NCBI GenBank assembly: GCA_964396505.1
Contig: CAYNFJ010000036.1
Coordinates: forward strand, 1 to 18,339
Source: DQTL01 sp964396505
Lineage (GTDB): Bacteria > Bacteroidota > Bacteroidia > Flavobacteriales > Flavobacteriaceae
DNA length: 18,339 bases
Direction: 5' to 3'
Position numbers and translations under genes: made by a program. Positions 1 to 5,891 of this stretch are shown here, piece by piece. A model generated the notes under the pieces. The model was given only the letters and a program-made list of their open reading frames with translations, made no database searches and had not been told where the DNA came from. Numbering within the stretch: position 1 is the stretch's first letter; every line of letters starts with the position of its first letter.

Positions 1-1
1 T

Positions 2-289
2 GACGGCAGTGCCGTTATAGGTGATTTTGTACCTAAATCCAGCTTTCCGGATTTGAATGATATTTCTTTTAGCCTTCAAAAAAATGACCGTGTAGTTCAA
101 CAAGGGAATAGCCAAGCTATGTTGTGGAAAATAGATGACATAATCAGCTATGTATCACAATTTATGACCCTAAAAATAGGCGATATTATCTTTACGGGAA
201 CTCCGGCAGGTGTTGGAAAAGTATTGCCGGAAGATGTGCTAACCGGTCGTATAGAAGACAAAATATTCTTTGAAATCAAAATAAAATAG
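2..289 (+). CDS. Fumarylacetoacetate hydrolase family protein, C-terminal part (5' end outside window)
   Basis: The reading frame is open from base 2, so this is the last 95 codons of a gene that begins upstream; the ATG at 53 is internal. The C-terminal motif GDIIFTGTPAGVG, preceded by a WKIDDIISYVS segment, is characteristic of the FAH fold shared by fumarylacetoacetases, acylpyruvate hydrolases and related decarboxylases/hydratases. These are cytosolic metal-dependent enzymes acting on 2,4-diketo or beta-keto acids. The metal-binding acidic residues and the N-terminal half lie outside the window, so the substrate cannot be assigned. The gene ends 50 bp before the outer-membrane protein gene, with no visible terminator between them. 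Family assignment is firm; specificity is unknown. Confidence 0.85.
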   Translation, partial: DGSAVIGDFVPKSSFPDLNDISFSLQKNDRVVQQGNSQAMLWKIDDIISYVSQFMTLKIGDIIFTGTPAGVGKVLPEDVLTGRIEDKIFFEIKIK

Positions 290-339
290 ACGAAACACGC
301 CACATCAACGTTCTTACTATATATTTAATTTAAATCAAA

Positions 340-945
340 ATGAAAAAACTCCTTTTTATCTTAACTCTTATCGCAAATACGACACTTCTTGCGCAAGGAT
401 CTCAATTTGGTATCAAAGCCGGTGTCAACTATAATTTTAGCGGTGATTTAACCGATTTAGGCGAACTCAACTCAACCGCAGACGATGTCATTCACGGTGC
501 CGACAGCAAAACCGGATTTCATGCCGGTGTTTGGTATAAACTCAACTACTCCGATTTGTTTTTAAAAGGAGAATTGCTCTATACACAATTTGAAAACACC
601 TACTCAGGGACTCCTAATTACAGTATGATTACCAAGAAAATTGATGTACCGGTATTGGTCGGCATGAAAGTCTTTGGGCCGGTGTATGTTTTTGGAGGTC
701 CCGACTTTCAATACATTATGGATGAAGATTTTTCACTGAGCACCACACAAGTAACTGCCGATGATTATACCCTAGGCTTGCACTTGGGAATAGGAATGGA
801 ATTCAAACAACTTTCTTTTGATGTTCGATGGGATAAAGCCTTAACTGACACTAATTTGGAATTTGTAAATGAAAATTTCACATTGGACAACCGTCCCAAT
901 CAATTGATGTTCAGTATTAATTATTCTTTTTCTCCTGCAGAATAG
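340..945 (+). CDS. Outer-membrane beta-barrel protein (porin-family type)
   Basis: A 201-aa protein with a clear signal peptide (MKKLLFILTLIANTTLLAQG, cleavage likely around residues 19-20). The mature part alternates hydrophobic and polar residues with many aromatic and Gly positions: FGIKAGVNYNFSG, FHAGVWYKL, LGLHLGIGMEF, and a C-terminal LMFSINYSFSPAE. This is the pattern of small eight- to ten-stranded barrels of the OMP_b-brl_2 type common in Bacteroidota. The penultimate aromatic strand fits insertion by the BAM machinery. Function is unknown; the family is usually annotated only as 'porin family' or 'outer membrane beta-barrel'. It is flanked by the FAH gene 50 bp upstream and by a long perfect dyad downstream. 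A weak TATATTTA box lies at 320-327. Confidence 0.8.
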   Translation: MKKLLFILTLIANTTLLAQGSQFGIKAGVNYNFSGDLTDLGELNSTADDVIHGADSKTGFHAGVWYKLNYSDLFLKGELLYTQFENTYSGTPNYSMITKKIDVPVLVGMKVFGPVYVFGGPDFQYIMDEDFSLSTTQVTADDYTLGLHLGIGMEFKQLSFDVRWDKALTDTNLEFVNENFTLDNRPNQLMFSINYSFSPAE

Positions 946-984
946 TGGCAAGAAACCTCTCATCTTTTTTTAAAATCAACTGCT

Positions 985-1026
985 AAAACAAAGGTACATT
1001 TCCTCATAAAGAAGTACCTTTGTTTT
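985..1026. repeat. Perfect 13-bp inverted repeat covering the mnmH promoter
   Basis: Left arm 985-997 reads AAAACAAAGGTAC and right arm 1014-1026 reads GTACCTTTGTTTT, exact reverse complements separated by 16 bases. The right arm contains TACCTTTG (1015-1022), a match to the Bacteroidota -7 element TAnnTTTG, and ends 1 bp before the mnmH ATG. The left arm therefore carries the same box on the minus strand. It could be an operator, a transcript hairpin at the end of the outer-membrane gene, or two back-to-back -7 boxes. The dyad is seen directly; the role is inference. Confidence 0.75.
1015..1022 (+). promoter_or_regulatory. Putative -7 promoter element of mnmH-selD
   Basis: TACCTTTG matches the Bacteroidota TAnnTTTG consensus. 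It ends 5 bp before the ATG at 1028, so transcription would be expected to begin at or next to the start codon, giving a very short or absent leader. No convincing TTG -33 element is seen 19-21 bp upstream, which lowers confidence. Confidence 0.45.
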
Positions 1027-1027
1027 T

Positions 1028-2050
1028 ATGATTTCTAAAATTGAAATAGCCGATGCTATAAAACTCCATTTACCGATAGTCGATGTACGATCACCCGGAG
1101 AATTTCAAAAAGGGCATATTCCTGAAGCGATTAATATTCCGCTTTTTTCAAATGAGGAAAGAGCCCACGTAGGAACGGTATATAAACAACAGTCTAAAGA
1201 ATCGGCAATAGCGCTGGGTTATACGTATGTAAATCCCAAATTGGATTTCTTTATTTCAGAATCTTTGCGGGTTGCTCCTGAACGACAAATCATCGTACAT
1301 TGTTGGCGAGGTGGTATGCGCAGTCAGGCCTTTGCCGAGCATCTTCACAAAAACGGTTTTAAAGAAATTAAAGTAGTAAGTGGTGGCTATAAAGCTTACA
1401 GAAATTGGGTGCTACATGAATTGGCACAACCTGTATCGTTGCAAGTATTAGGAGGATATACCGGCAGTGGTAAAACATTTATTTTACAAGAATTCAAAAC
1501 ATTAGGTAAACAAGTAATAGACCTAGAAGGACTGGCACATCACAAAGGATCGGCTTTTGGCGCCATTGGAGAAGATAAACAACCTACGGTAGAACAATTT
1601 GAGAATAATTTGCTCTACGAATTGAACAAATTAGATAAGCATCAACCCATTTGGGTGGAGGACGAGAGCCACAGCATTGGACAAGTGCAGATTCCTATGC
1701 CTTTTTATCAACAGATGAAATCGGCAAAACTCTACTTTATCAATATTCCCAAAGAAGAACGAGCCAAATTTTTAGTGAAAGAATATGCCGTTTGGGATAG
1801 GCAACTCCTGGAAGAAGCCATCCTCAGAATCTCAAAACGATTGGGAGGATTGCATACCAAAATTGCTGTAGAAAAATTAAGAAATGCTTCTTTTTACGAG
1901 GTAGCCCTAATCTTACTGCACTATTATGATAAAACCTATTTAAAAGCGATGAAAAAAAGAAATGTACATCAAGTAATCTCTATAGACCTTAAAGATACCG
2001 CCTATAATAAAAATGCCAAAATAATATTAAAACGATTACAAAATGCCTGA
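1028..2050 (+). CDS. mnmH: tRNA 2-selenouridine synthase (rhodanese plus P-loop domains)
   Basis: This 340-aa protein (also called SelU/YbbB) replaces the sulfur of 2-thiouridine at tRNA wobble position 34 with selenium, using selenophosphate. An N-terminal rhodanese domain (about residues 1-130) has the VDVRSPGEF motif and the active-site loop HCWRGGMRS, whose catalytic cysteine is C92. A P-loop domain follows, with Walker A GYTGSGKT at about 143-150. The length is close to the usual ~350-370 aa. Its 3' end overlaps the selD start by 8 bp, which implies translational coupling with the enzyme that makes its selenium donor. No selA, selB or selC is in the window, so the visible selenium use is tRNA modification only. 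The ATG follows a -7-like box very closely; no better alternative start is visible. Confidence 0.95.
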   Translation: MISKIEIADAIKLHLPIVDVRSPGEFQKGHIPEAINIPLFSNEERAHVGTVYKQQSKESAIALGYTYVNPKLDFFISESLRVAPERQIIVHCWRGGMRSQAFAEHLHKNGFKEIKVVSGGYKAYRNWVLHELAQPVSLQVLGGYTGSGKTFILQEFKTLGKQVIDLEGLAHHKGSAFGAIGEDKQPTVEQFENNLLYELNKLDKHQPIWVEDESHSIGQVQIPMPFYQQMKSAKLYFINIPKEERAKFLVKEYAVWDRQLLEEAILRISKRLGGLHTKIAVEKLRNASFYEVALILLHYYDKTYLKAMKKRNVHQVISIDLKDTAYNKNAKIILKRLQNA

Positions 2051-3083
2051 AAAACAAACCTATAAACTTACTCAATACAGCCACGGAGCCGGATGTGGAT
2101 GCAAGATATCGCCCGAAGTGCTATCTACTATTATCCATACGGAAATGATTGCTGTTAAAGATGCCCGTTTATTAGTGGGAAACGATTCTAAAGACGATGC
2201 CGCTGTGTACGATCTAGGAGATGGTACTGCGGTAATCAGTACCACCGATTTTTTTATGCCCATTGTGGACGATGCTTTTAATTTTGGAAGAATTGCCGCC
2301 ACCAATGCCATCAGCGATATTTATGCTATGGGAGGTACCCCTATTTTAGCCATCGCCATCTTGGGTTGGCCTATAGACAAACTTCCTGCAGCTGTGGCAC
2401 AGCAAGTATTAGAAGGGGGACGTTCAGTATGTAAACAAGCCGGAATAAGCTTGGCCGGAGGACATAGTATAGACAGTCCGGAACCTATATTTGGTCTCGC
2501 GGTAACCGGACGTGTCGATTTATCACAATTAAAACGCAATAACACCGCACGTAAAGGCAATCATTTGTATTTGACAAAACCCTTGGGAATCGGTGCTTTA
2601 GCCACGGCACAAAAACGGGGAATTTTAAGTCCCAAACACGAAAAAGCAGCTGTAGATTCAATGACCCAACTAAACAGTATTGGAGCCCAATTAGCCCAAA
2701 TCAAAGGTGTTACCGCTATGACCGATGTCACCGGTTTTGGTCTGATCGGTCATCTGATTGAACTCTGCGAAGGCAGTGGACTTTCTGCTACAATCTATTG
2801 GGATAAAGTCCCCGTTTTTGAAGGTGTTGCATCTTATATCGCACAAAAATGTATTCCCGGAGGAACCAAAAATAATTGGAAAAGTTATGGACATCTTGTT
2901 TCGCTACAAGACGAGTCTATAAAATCTATACTGTGTGACCCACAAACCAGCGGTGGGCTCCTTATTGCTGTAAACGATGAGGCTGTACCCGAGGTAGAAG
3001 CCCTGTTAAGATCGTATCAAATACCGGTGTCCTGTTTCGGTCAACTCGTAGCGCAAAAAGCCAAATTGATTGAAGTAAAATAG
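2043..3083 (+). CDS. selD: Selenide, water dikinase (selenophosphate synthase)
   Basis: A 346-aa PurM-superfamily ATP-dependent enzyme that makes selenophosphate, AMP and phosphate from selenide and ATP. The N-terminal loop SHGAGCGCKIS (residues 13-23) aligns with the E. coli active-site loop, placing C18 and K21 at the positions of catalytic Cys17 and Lys20. The catalytic position is Cys, encoded by a normal codon, not selenocysteine. Further family signatures are the Asp-rich DDAAVYDLGDG, the ISTTDFFMPIVDD metal/ATP segment, NAISDIYAMGG, LAGGHSIDSPEP and the C-terminal CDPQTSGGLL. The length is typical. It overlaps mnmH by 8 bp and is its dedicated donor enzyme. The stop is followed by T-rich sequence without a clear hairpin. 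Confidence 0.97.
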   Translation: MPEKQTYKLTQYSHGAGCGCKISPEVLSTIIHTEMIAVKDARLLVGNDSKDDAAVYDLGDGTAVISTTDFFMPIVDDAFNFGRIAATNAISDIYAMGGTPILAIAILGWPIDKLPAAVAQQVLEGGRSVCKQAGISLAGGHSIDSPEPIFGLAVTGRVDLSQLKRNNTARKGNHLYLTKPLGIGALATAQKRGILSPKHEKAAVDSMTQLNSIGAQLAQIKGVTAMTDVTGFGLIGHLIELCEGSGLSATIYWDKVPVFEGVASYIAQKCIPGGTKNNWKSYGHLVSLQDESIKSILCDPQTSGGLLIAVNDEAVPEVEALLRSYQIPVSCFGQLVAQKAKLIEVK

Positions 3084-3342
3084 TTTTTTAATATTTTTTG
3101 TATCCTTATTTTACACGCTCTAGGTATTTGTCAATGAAAAAGAAACAAAAAGGAAAATATCAGTAGAATTTACCACAGTATATAACAGTAAATACGGTTT
3201 TGTGCTTAACTCAAAATTTAGTACTTTTACTGAGTTAAGTGGTTACCCCAAAGTTTTGGTAATTAAAATCTGTAACTGTGTTTATGCAAAAGTTAGCAAT
3301 AAGGCAGAAATGTATCCTGTATTCAAGTATTAGAAATCAATT
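3084..3342. other. Intergenic left flank of the accessory island
   Basis: No coding sequence of useful length is seen. It begins with T-rich sequence after selD and then holds the GGTTTTGTGC repeat (3196-3229), which also forms one arm of a hairpin (CTTAACTCA at 3205-3213 with TGAGTTAAG at 3231-3239). A second small hairpin follows (TTACC at 3243-3247 with GGTAA at 3258-3262, alternatively CCAAA with TTTGG). No clear promoter box was found for the next gene. Confidence 0.6.
3196..3229 (+). repeat. Cassette-flanking direct repeat, copy 1
   Basis: It starts GGTTTTGTGCTTAACTCAAA and ends CTTTTA. By hand alignment it matches copy 2 (4121-4153) at 28 of 34 positions with one gap. The two copies lie in the same orientation on either side of the gene at 3343-4116. 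Copy 1 additionally forms a 9-bp stem with 3231-3239. The similarity is seen directly; a role as a recombination junction is inference. Confidence 0.6.
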
Positions 3343-4116
3343 ATGTTTAAGAATATTTTTAAAATTAAACCTTCTTCAAAATATCCAATTGGATTAGGGA
3401 CTTCCGATCTGCCAAACAGTATTTACCAAGGAAAACAACCTATCACAAGTAAAGAATTTAAATCATTCGTCAACAAATATTTTAAACCAAAAATTAATTC
3501 GAAAGGGTTCAAAGGGAGAGATTTTTATTTTTACAGAACTAATAAAGAATATACTGAAGCCATTTTCTTTTGGACATATAGAGCAGGAGGTGCAATTCAA
3601 GTTGATTTAATGGTAAAATTTAATGATATAAAATACCCAAATAATGATAAAGTAATAAAGCCAAATAATATTAGACCCGAAAATGCTGAATTTCTTCGAC
3701 GATTAAGTCCTTTTGAGGTACAAAATAATGATATACAAGTTTGGTTTTGGATTTTTAAAAAAAGAAAAAAAGAAAACAAAAGAATAATTAATGATATATG
3801 GTGTTTATTCGAAACTTGTGGGCTTGACTACTTTAACCATTTTAAAAATCATAAGAAATATATTGAAAACATTGGTATAAATAACTTTTCCGAATTTCCA
3901 GATTTTTATATTCAAAAATTTTTTGGAAGATATATTATTGGTATAGTTTACTTCTTATTCAAATACTGGCTTAAATTTAATGATAGACAAAAAGCCAAGG
4001 TATTTGCTATGAAGGGTATTGAAATTGCAAAAGTAAGAGGAGATTTGAATTATAAAATTGAATTTGAAAAATATATGAACAATCAAAACCCTATTGCTAA
4101 CAAAAAATATACGTAA
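3343..4116 (+). CDS. Uncharacterised 257-aa protein, possibly DUF4304-like
   Basis: No family is recognised with certainty. Residues ~35-100 (TSKEFKSFVNKYFKP, GFKGRDFYFYRTN, IFFWTYRAGGAIQVDLMV) resemble the general pattern of DUF4304: an N-terminal helix, a 'gFk..g..fyr' strand pair, then a strand facing an oligomer or partner. That link is tentative. A basic patch (FKKRKKENKR, about residues 138-147) follows, then an aromatic-rich region (FGRYIIGIVYFLFKYWLKF) that could be a hydrophobic helix, and a short amphipathic helix resembling a TPR end (RQKAKVFAMKGIEIAKVRGD). There is no signal peptide. The gene is markedly more AT-rich than selD or uvrA and sits between two related direct repeats, which suggests acquired cargo. 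The ATG at 3343 is the first plausible start. Confidence 0.6.
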   Translation: MFKNIFKIKPSSKYPIGLGTSDLPNSIYQGKQPITSKEFKSFVNKYFKPKINSKGFKGRDFYFYRTNKEYTEAIFFWTYRAGGAIQVDLMVKFNDIKYPNNDKVIKPNNIRPENAEFLRRLSPFEVQNNDIQVWFWIFKKRKKENKRIINDIWCLFETCGLDYFNHFKNHKKYIENIGINNFSEFPDFYIQKFFGRYIIGIVYFLFKYWLKFNDRQKAKVFAMKGIEIAKVRGDLNYKIEFEKYMNNQNPIANKKYT

Positions 4117-4120
4117 TTGT

Positions 4121-4153
4121 GGTTTTGTGCTAAATCCAAAGTTTGTGCTTTTA
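4121..4153 (+). repeat. Cassette-flanking direct repeat, copy 2
   Basis: It starts GGTTTTGTGCTAAATCCAAA and ends GTGCTTTTA, five bases after the stop of the 257-aa gene. It is related to copy 1 and is itself a double TTTGTGCT motif (4124-4131 and 4142-4149). A further TTTGTGCTT lies at 5652-5660 after the ATPase gene. Confidence 0.6.
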
Positions 4154-4182
4154 AATAAAAATTAGTAACAAACCGAAAGTTA

Positions 4183-4233
4183 AGTGCTTTAAAGTCCGCA
4201 ACTACGTATATTTAAACCGTTGTACGGCACTAA
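4183..4233. repeat. Imperfect hairpin resembling a recombination junction
   Basis: AGTG (4183-4186) can pair with CACT (4228-4231). Inside it, CCGCAAC (4196-4202) pairs with GTTG (4219-4222) and CGG (4225-4227), leaving TA bulged. A CAAC..GTTG pair with an extrahelical bulge is reminiscent of integron attC folding, but the strict core consensus is not met. A related CAAC..ACATATA..TG..CG..TAA arrangement follows the ATPase gene at 5569-5597. The pairing is seen; function is inference. Confidence 0.45.
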
Positions 4234-4277
4234 CAAAAGATGAATAGTAGATTATAAATTGTCAAAACTTTCATTTT

Positions 4278-4310
4278 TTGCAAGTTTTGATAATTTATTG
4301 CTTATCTTTG
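4278..4310 (+). promoter_or_regulatory. Putative promoter of the ATPase gene
   Basis: A TTG at 4278-4280 is followed after 22 bases by TATCTTTG (4303-4310), a match to the Bacteroidota -33/-7 pair with a spacer slightly longer than the usual 19-21. The -7 box ends 4 bp before the ATG, so the transcript would be almost leaderless. Confidence 0.45.
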
Positions 4311-4314
4311 CAAT

Positions 4315-5541
4315 ATGAAAAAACAAATTAGAAGAAAAGAATATATTGATAAGTTATTGTCATACAAGGACAAAGATATTATCAAGGTTGTTACAGGTCT
4401 GCGTCGTTCGGGTAAATCTACGTTATTACAAATGTTTAGAAATGATTTATTAAATAATGATGTAACCGAAAAGCAAATACAATTTTATAATTTTGAATTA
4501 CCCGAAAATTTTTTGAATAAATCTTGGGATACACTCTATTTTGAAATAAAAACAAAATTACAATCCGGTAAAATGAACTATATCTTTCTTGATGAAATTC
4601 AGAATATTCCGGATTTTGAAAAAATGGTTGATGGGCTTTTTGCCTCGGAAAATACGGATATCTACATTACAGGTTCAAATGCAAATTTACTGTCAAGCGA
4701 ATTAGCCACTTTATTAAGCGGAAGATATATTGAAATTTCTATTTTACCGTTTTCATTTGCTGAATATTTGCAAGGTAGAAAAATAGGCATCAACAATAAA
4801 TACCTAAATTATGAAGCCTTATTTTATGATTATGTAAATGAAACTTCTCTACCCAAAGGAATTGATTTACGAGAAGGTGGATACGATAAAATATACGAAT
4901 ATCTAAATGCTTTATATGATACCATTATCCAAAAAGATATAACGCAACGACATCGAATTAATGATAAAAGAGCATTTGGTAATCTTGTTAAGTTTTTGGC
5001 GAATAATATCGGCAGTCAAGTTTCACCTAGTAGCATATCAAAAGCATTAAAAGCCGACAGGCAAAATATTCATCACGCAACGGTGGAAAAATTTATTGAT
5101 TATCTTGTTGAAAGTTTTGTGTTTTACAAGGTAAATCGTTTTGATATAAAGGGTAAAAAGCAATTGGCAACTTTGGAGAAATACTATATTGTAGATGTTG
5201 GTTTAATAAATGTATTGGTTGGTAGAGAAAGAACTTCCGATAGAGGGCATATACTCGAAAATGTTGTTTATCTTGAATTATTAAGAAGAGGTTATAAAGT
5301 TTGGACTGGCAGATTACGTAATTCGGAAGTAGATTTTACAGTTAAAAACAACAAGGGTGAAATTGAATATTATCAAGTTTCTTGGGAAATATTTAATGAT
5401 GAAACGCAAAAAAGAGAATTTGAACCTTTGGAAAAGATAAAGGACAACTATCCTAAATTTTTATTAACAACCGATGCTTTTATACAAAACAAATATGGAA
5501 TAATTCATAAAAATGTATTTGAATGGCTCTTAGAAAGTTAA
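4315..5541 (+). CDS. AAA_14/DUF4143 family ATP-binding protein
   Basis: This 408-aa protein is a full-length member of the widespread AAA ATPase family with a C-terminal DUF4143 domain. Walker A is GLRRSGKST at residues 28-36, Walker B is NYIFLDE at 88-94, and the sensor-like ITGSNANLL with LSGRYIE follows around 118-140. The C-terminal DUF4143 part contains E315 (HILENVVYLELLRRGY), the pair EVD at 338-340 and QVS at 354-356, the E...D...QxS spacing of a PD-(D/E)XK-like fold. The molecular function of the family is not established; copies are often mobile and numerous in a genome. The gene is AT-rich, has its own promoter-like box and lies in the repeat-bracketed island, so recent acquisition is likely. 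It is not part of a recognisable operon. Confidence 0.85.
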   Translation: MKKQIRRKEYIDKLLSYKDKDIIKVVTGLRRSGKSTLLQMFRNDLLNNDVTEKQIQFYNFELPENFLNKSWDTLYFEIKTKLQSGKMNYIFLDEIQNIPDFEKMVDGLFASENTDIYITGSNANLLSSELATLLSGRYIEISILPFSFAEYLQGRKIGINNKYLNYEALFYDYVNETSLPKGIDLREGGYDKIYEYLNALYDTIIQKDITQRHRINDKRAFGNLVKFLANNIGSQVSPSSISKALKADRQNIHHATVEKFIDYLVESFVFYKVNRFDIKGKKQLATLEKYYIVDVGLINVLVGRERTSDRGHILENVVYLELLRRGYKVWTGRLRNSEVDFTVKNNKGEIEYYQVSWEIFNDETQKREFEPLEKIKDNYPKFLLTTDAFIQNKYGIIHKNVFEWLLES

Positions 5542-5891
5542 AGAAGATAATAATAAAGAGCTACAGCCCAACAATACATATACCCAATGGCGAGTAAGTA
5601 CTTGTAAATAAAATTATTGCATAAACCTAAGTGAAGTGATTTTTTATTAACTTTGTGCTTGAAAGTCACCCTTTAAAAAATCTAATTTTCAATTCAAAAC
5701 CCACTATTAACAAGCTGCTTTTCTATAATTTTTAAAACCCAATCCACAAAACATAAAAAGAATTAGCGTATCACACATACAGCTATCATACCGACTAGAT
5801 TGGGCGCTGTTACTAATCTTATAACGAACTCTCGTTCGAAAGGTTTCAACTCTTAATTAATTAGCTTATTTTTGTCCTTCAATTTTCCGGA
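5542..5891. other. Intergenic right flank of the accessory island
   Basis: About 350 bp without a credible gene. It holds a second junction-like element (CAAC at 5569-5572, ACATATA at 5576-5582, then TGGCGAGTAA), a TTTGTGCTT motif (5652-5660) shared with the flanking repeats, a small hairpin (CGAAC TCTC GTTCG around 5824-5837) and the uvrA promoter box. It may be the remnant of an emptied cassette slot. Confidence 0.45.
5867..5874 (+). promoter_or_regulatory. Putative -7 element of uvrA
   Basis: TATTTTTG matches TAnnTTTG; TTTC (5844-5847), one base off the TTTG -33 element, lies 19 bases upstream. The distance to the ATG at 5892 leaves a leader of roughly 10 bases. No LexA-type site was recognised. 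Confidence 0.45.

Larger units (their letters stand above)
4117..4314. other. Intergenic junction between the two island genes
   Basis: About 200 bp without coding potential. It holds repeat copy 2 (4121-4153), an imperfect hairpin element (4183-4233) and the promoter-like sequence of the ATPase gene (4278-4310). Confidence 0.6.

Noticed and set aside
2094..2102. Selenocysteine in SelD
   Set aside because: The catalytic position is an ordinary cysteine codon; no in-frame TGA or SECIS-like need is present.
3134..3166. Short Lys-rich open frame after selD
   Set aside because: Only about ten codons, in A-rich sequence, with no supporting signal.
3084..5891. Insertion sequence or classical integron
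   Set aside because: No transposase, integrase or terminal inverted repeats with target duplication were seen, and the hairpin does not meet the strict attC core consensus.
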